In this document: in pieces, positions 63,865-64,000 of the stretch
Position numbering within the stretch: position 1 is the first letter of the stretch
Layout: the number at the start of each line of letters is the position of its first letter
Assembly (NCBI RefSeq): GCF_022374875.2
Contig: NZ_CP092428.2
Span: 62,001-126,000 of the forward strand
Length of the DNA stretch: 64,000 nt
Origin: Mycolicibacterium rufum
Lineage (GTDB): Bacteria; Actinomycetota; Actinomycetes; Mycobacteriales; Mycobacteriaceae
Direction: 5' to 3'
Notes under the pieces: generated by a model
Seen by the model: only the letters and a program-made list of their open reading frames with translations
What the model was told of the DNA's origin: nothing
Database searches by the model: none
Program-made: the position numbers and the translations under genes

Positions 63865-64000
63865 CGGCGGGCACTGCGGTGCGCTGCTTCCTGCGGTGGG
63901 CGCGCGGTGACGGGCTTCTGTCTGTCGAGAGCGCCTACCGGGGAGAGGTCAGAGGCGACGGCGTGCTACCCCGGGTGTTGTGTTCTCCGTGGGAATCCGG

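Overview
The window looks like an accessory island of a Mycobacterium/Mycolicibacterium-type actinobacterium, on a chromosome or megaplasmid. It is GC-rich, genes overlap by ATGA, and many start with GTG. Lineage markers are RipA/RipB-type NlpC/P60 hydrolases, an LdtMt2-type L,D-transpeptidase, an MPT63-family secreted protein, a CmtR-type metal sensor, an IdeR-box-like operator and a mycothiol-dependent-enzyme fold. No rRNA, tRNA, CRISPR array or replication gene was recognised.

Layout. 0-10 kb holds the end of a DUF305 gene, an OmpR/HAMP-kinase two-component pair, ripA-like and ripB-like genes around a Cys-rich BlaI/M56 peptidase pair, a receiver-like regulator without a phospho-Asp, and an L,D-transpeptidase lipoprotein. 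10-19 kb is a copper cassette: CsoR-type boxes, CopZ, a His-rich secreted protein, a CPC ATPase, a YHS-like protein, CsoR, a CPH ATPase, a His-rich membrane protein and an MPT63-like protein with a Met/Cys tail. 19.6-25.9 kb is a ferric ABC transporter joined to an adenylation-carrier-membrane acyltransferase protein behind an IdeR-like box. 26-28 kb holds a split HipA-like kinase with a HipA-N/HIRAN partner, and a broken HEPN-like gene.

28-45 kb is a mosaic of cadmium/lead-type cassettes: two ArsR-family sensors, two SPC P-type ATPases, CadD, LspA, Lnt, TlpA-like and DsbA-like thioredoxins, a methyltransferase, and intact and broken DUF3703 genes. It also contains a CstR-type persulfide operon (CstR, DUF302, TauE, MBL-rhodanese). 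45-64 kb is mixed accessory DNA: an RHH-YfbU protein, a DinB-fold enzyme, a ligase remnant, a possible immunity protein, an IS3-family element, an Mrr-NACHT defence-type protein, an orphan MraY, a cyclase-like protein, a sigma-like multi-HTH protein, Nudix, DIP1984, a frameshifted GNAT and small hypotheticals.

Three themes connect the region. First, palindromes with CTAC...GTAG arms lie upstream of several envelope, thioredoxin and secreted-protein genes near the BlaI/M56 pair, suggesting one envelope-stress regulon. Second, metal efflux is physically coupled to lipoprotein maturation (Lnt, LspA) and periplasmic thiol chemistry (TlpA, DsbA). Third, decay is frequent: hydrolase, HEPN, DUF3703, CDF, ligase, GNAT, TlpA and IS remnants mark repeated transfer and recombination. 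The best candidates for little-described biology are the split HipA/HIRAN pair, the Mrr-NACHT protein and the CTAC/GTAG regulon.
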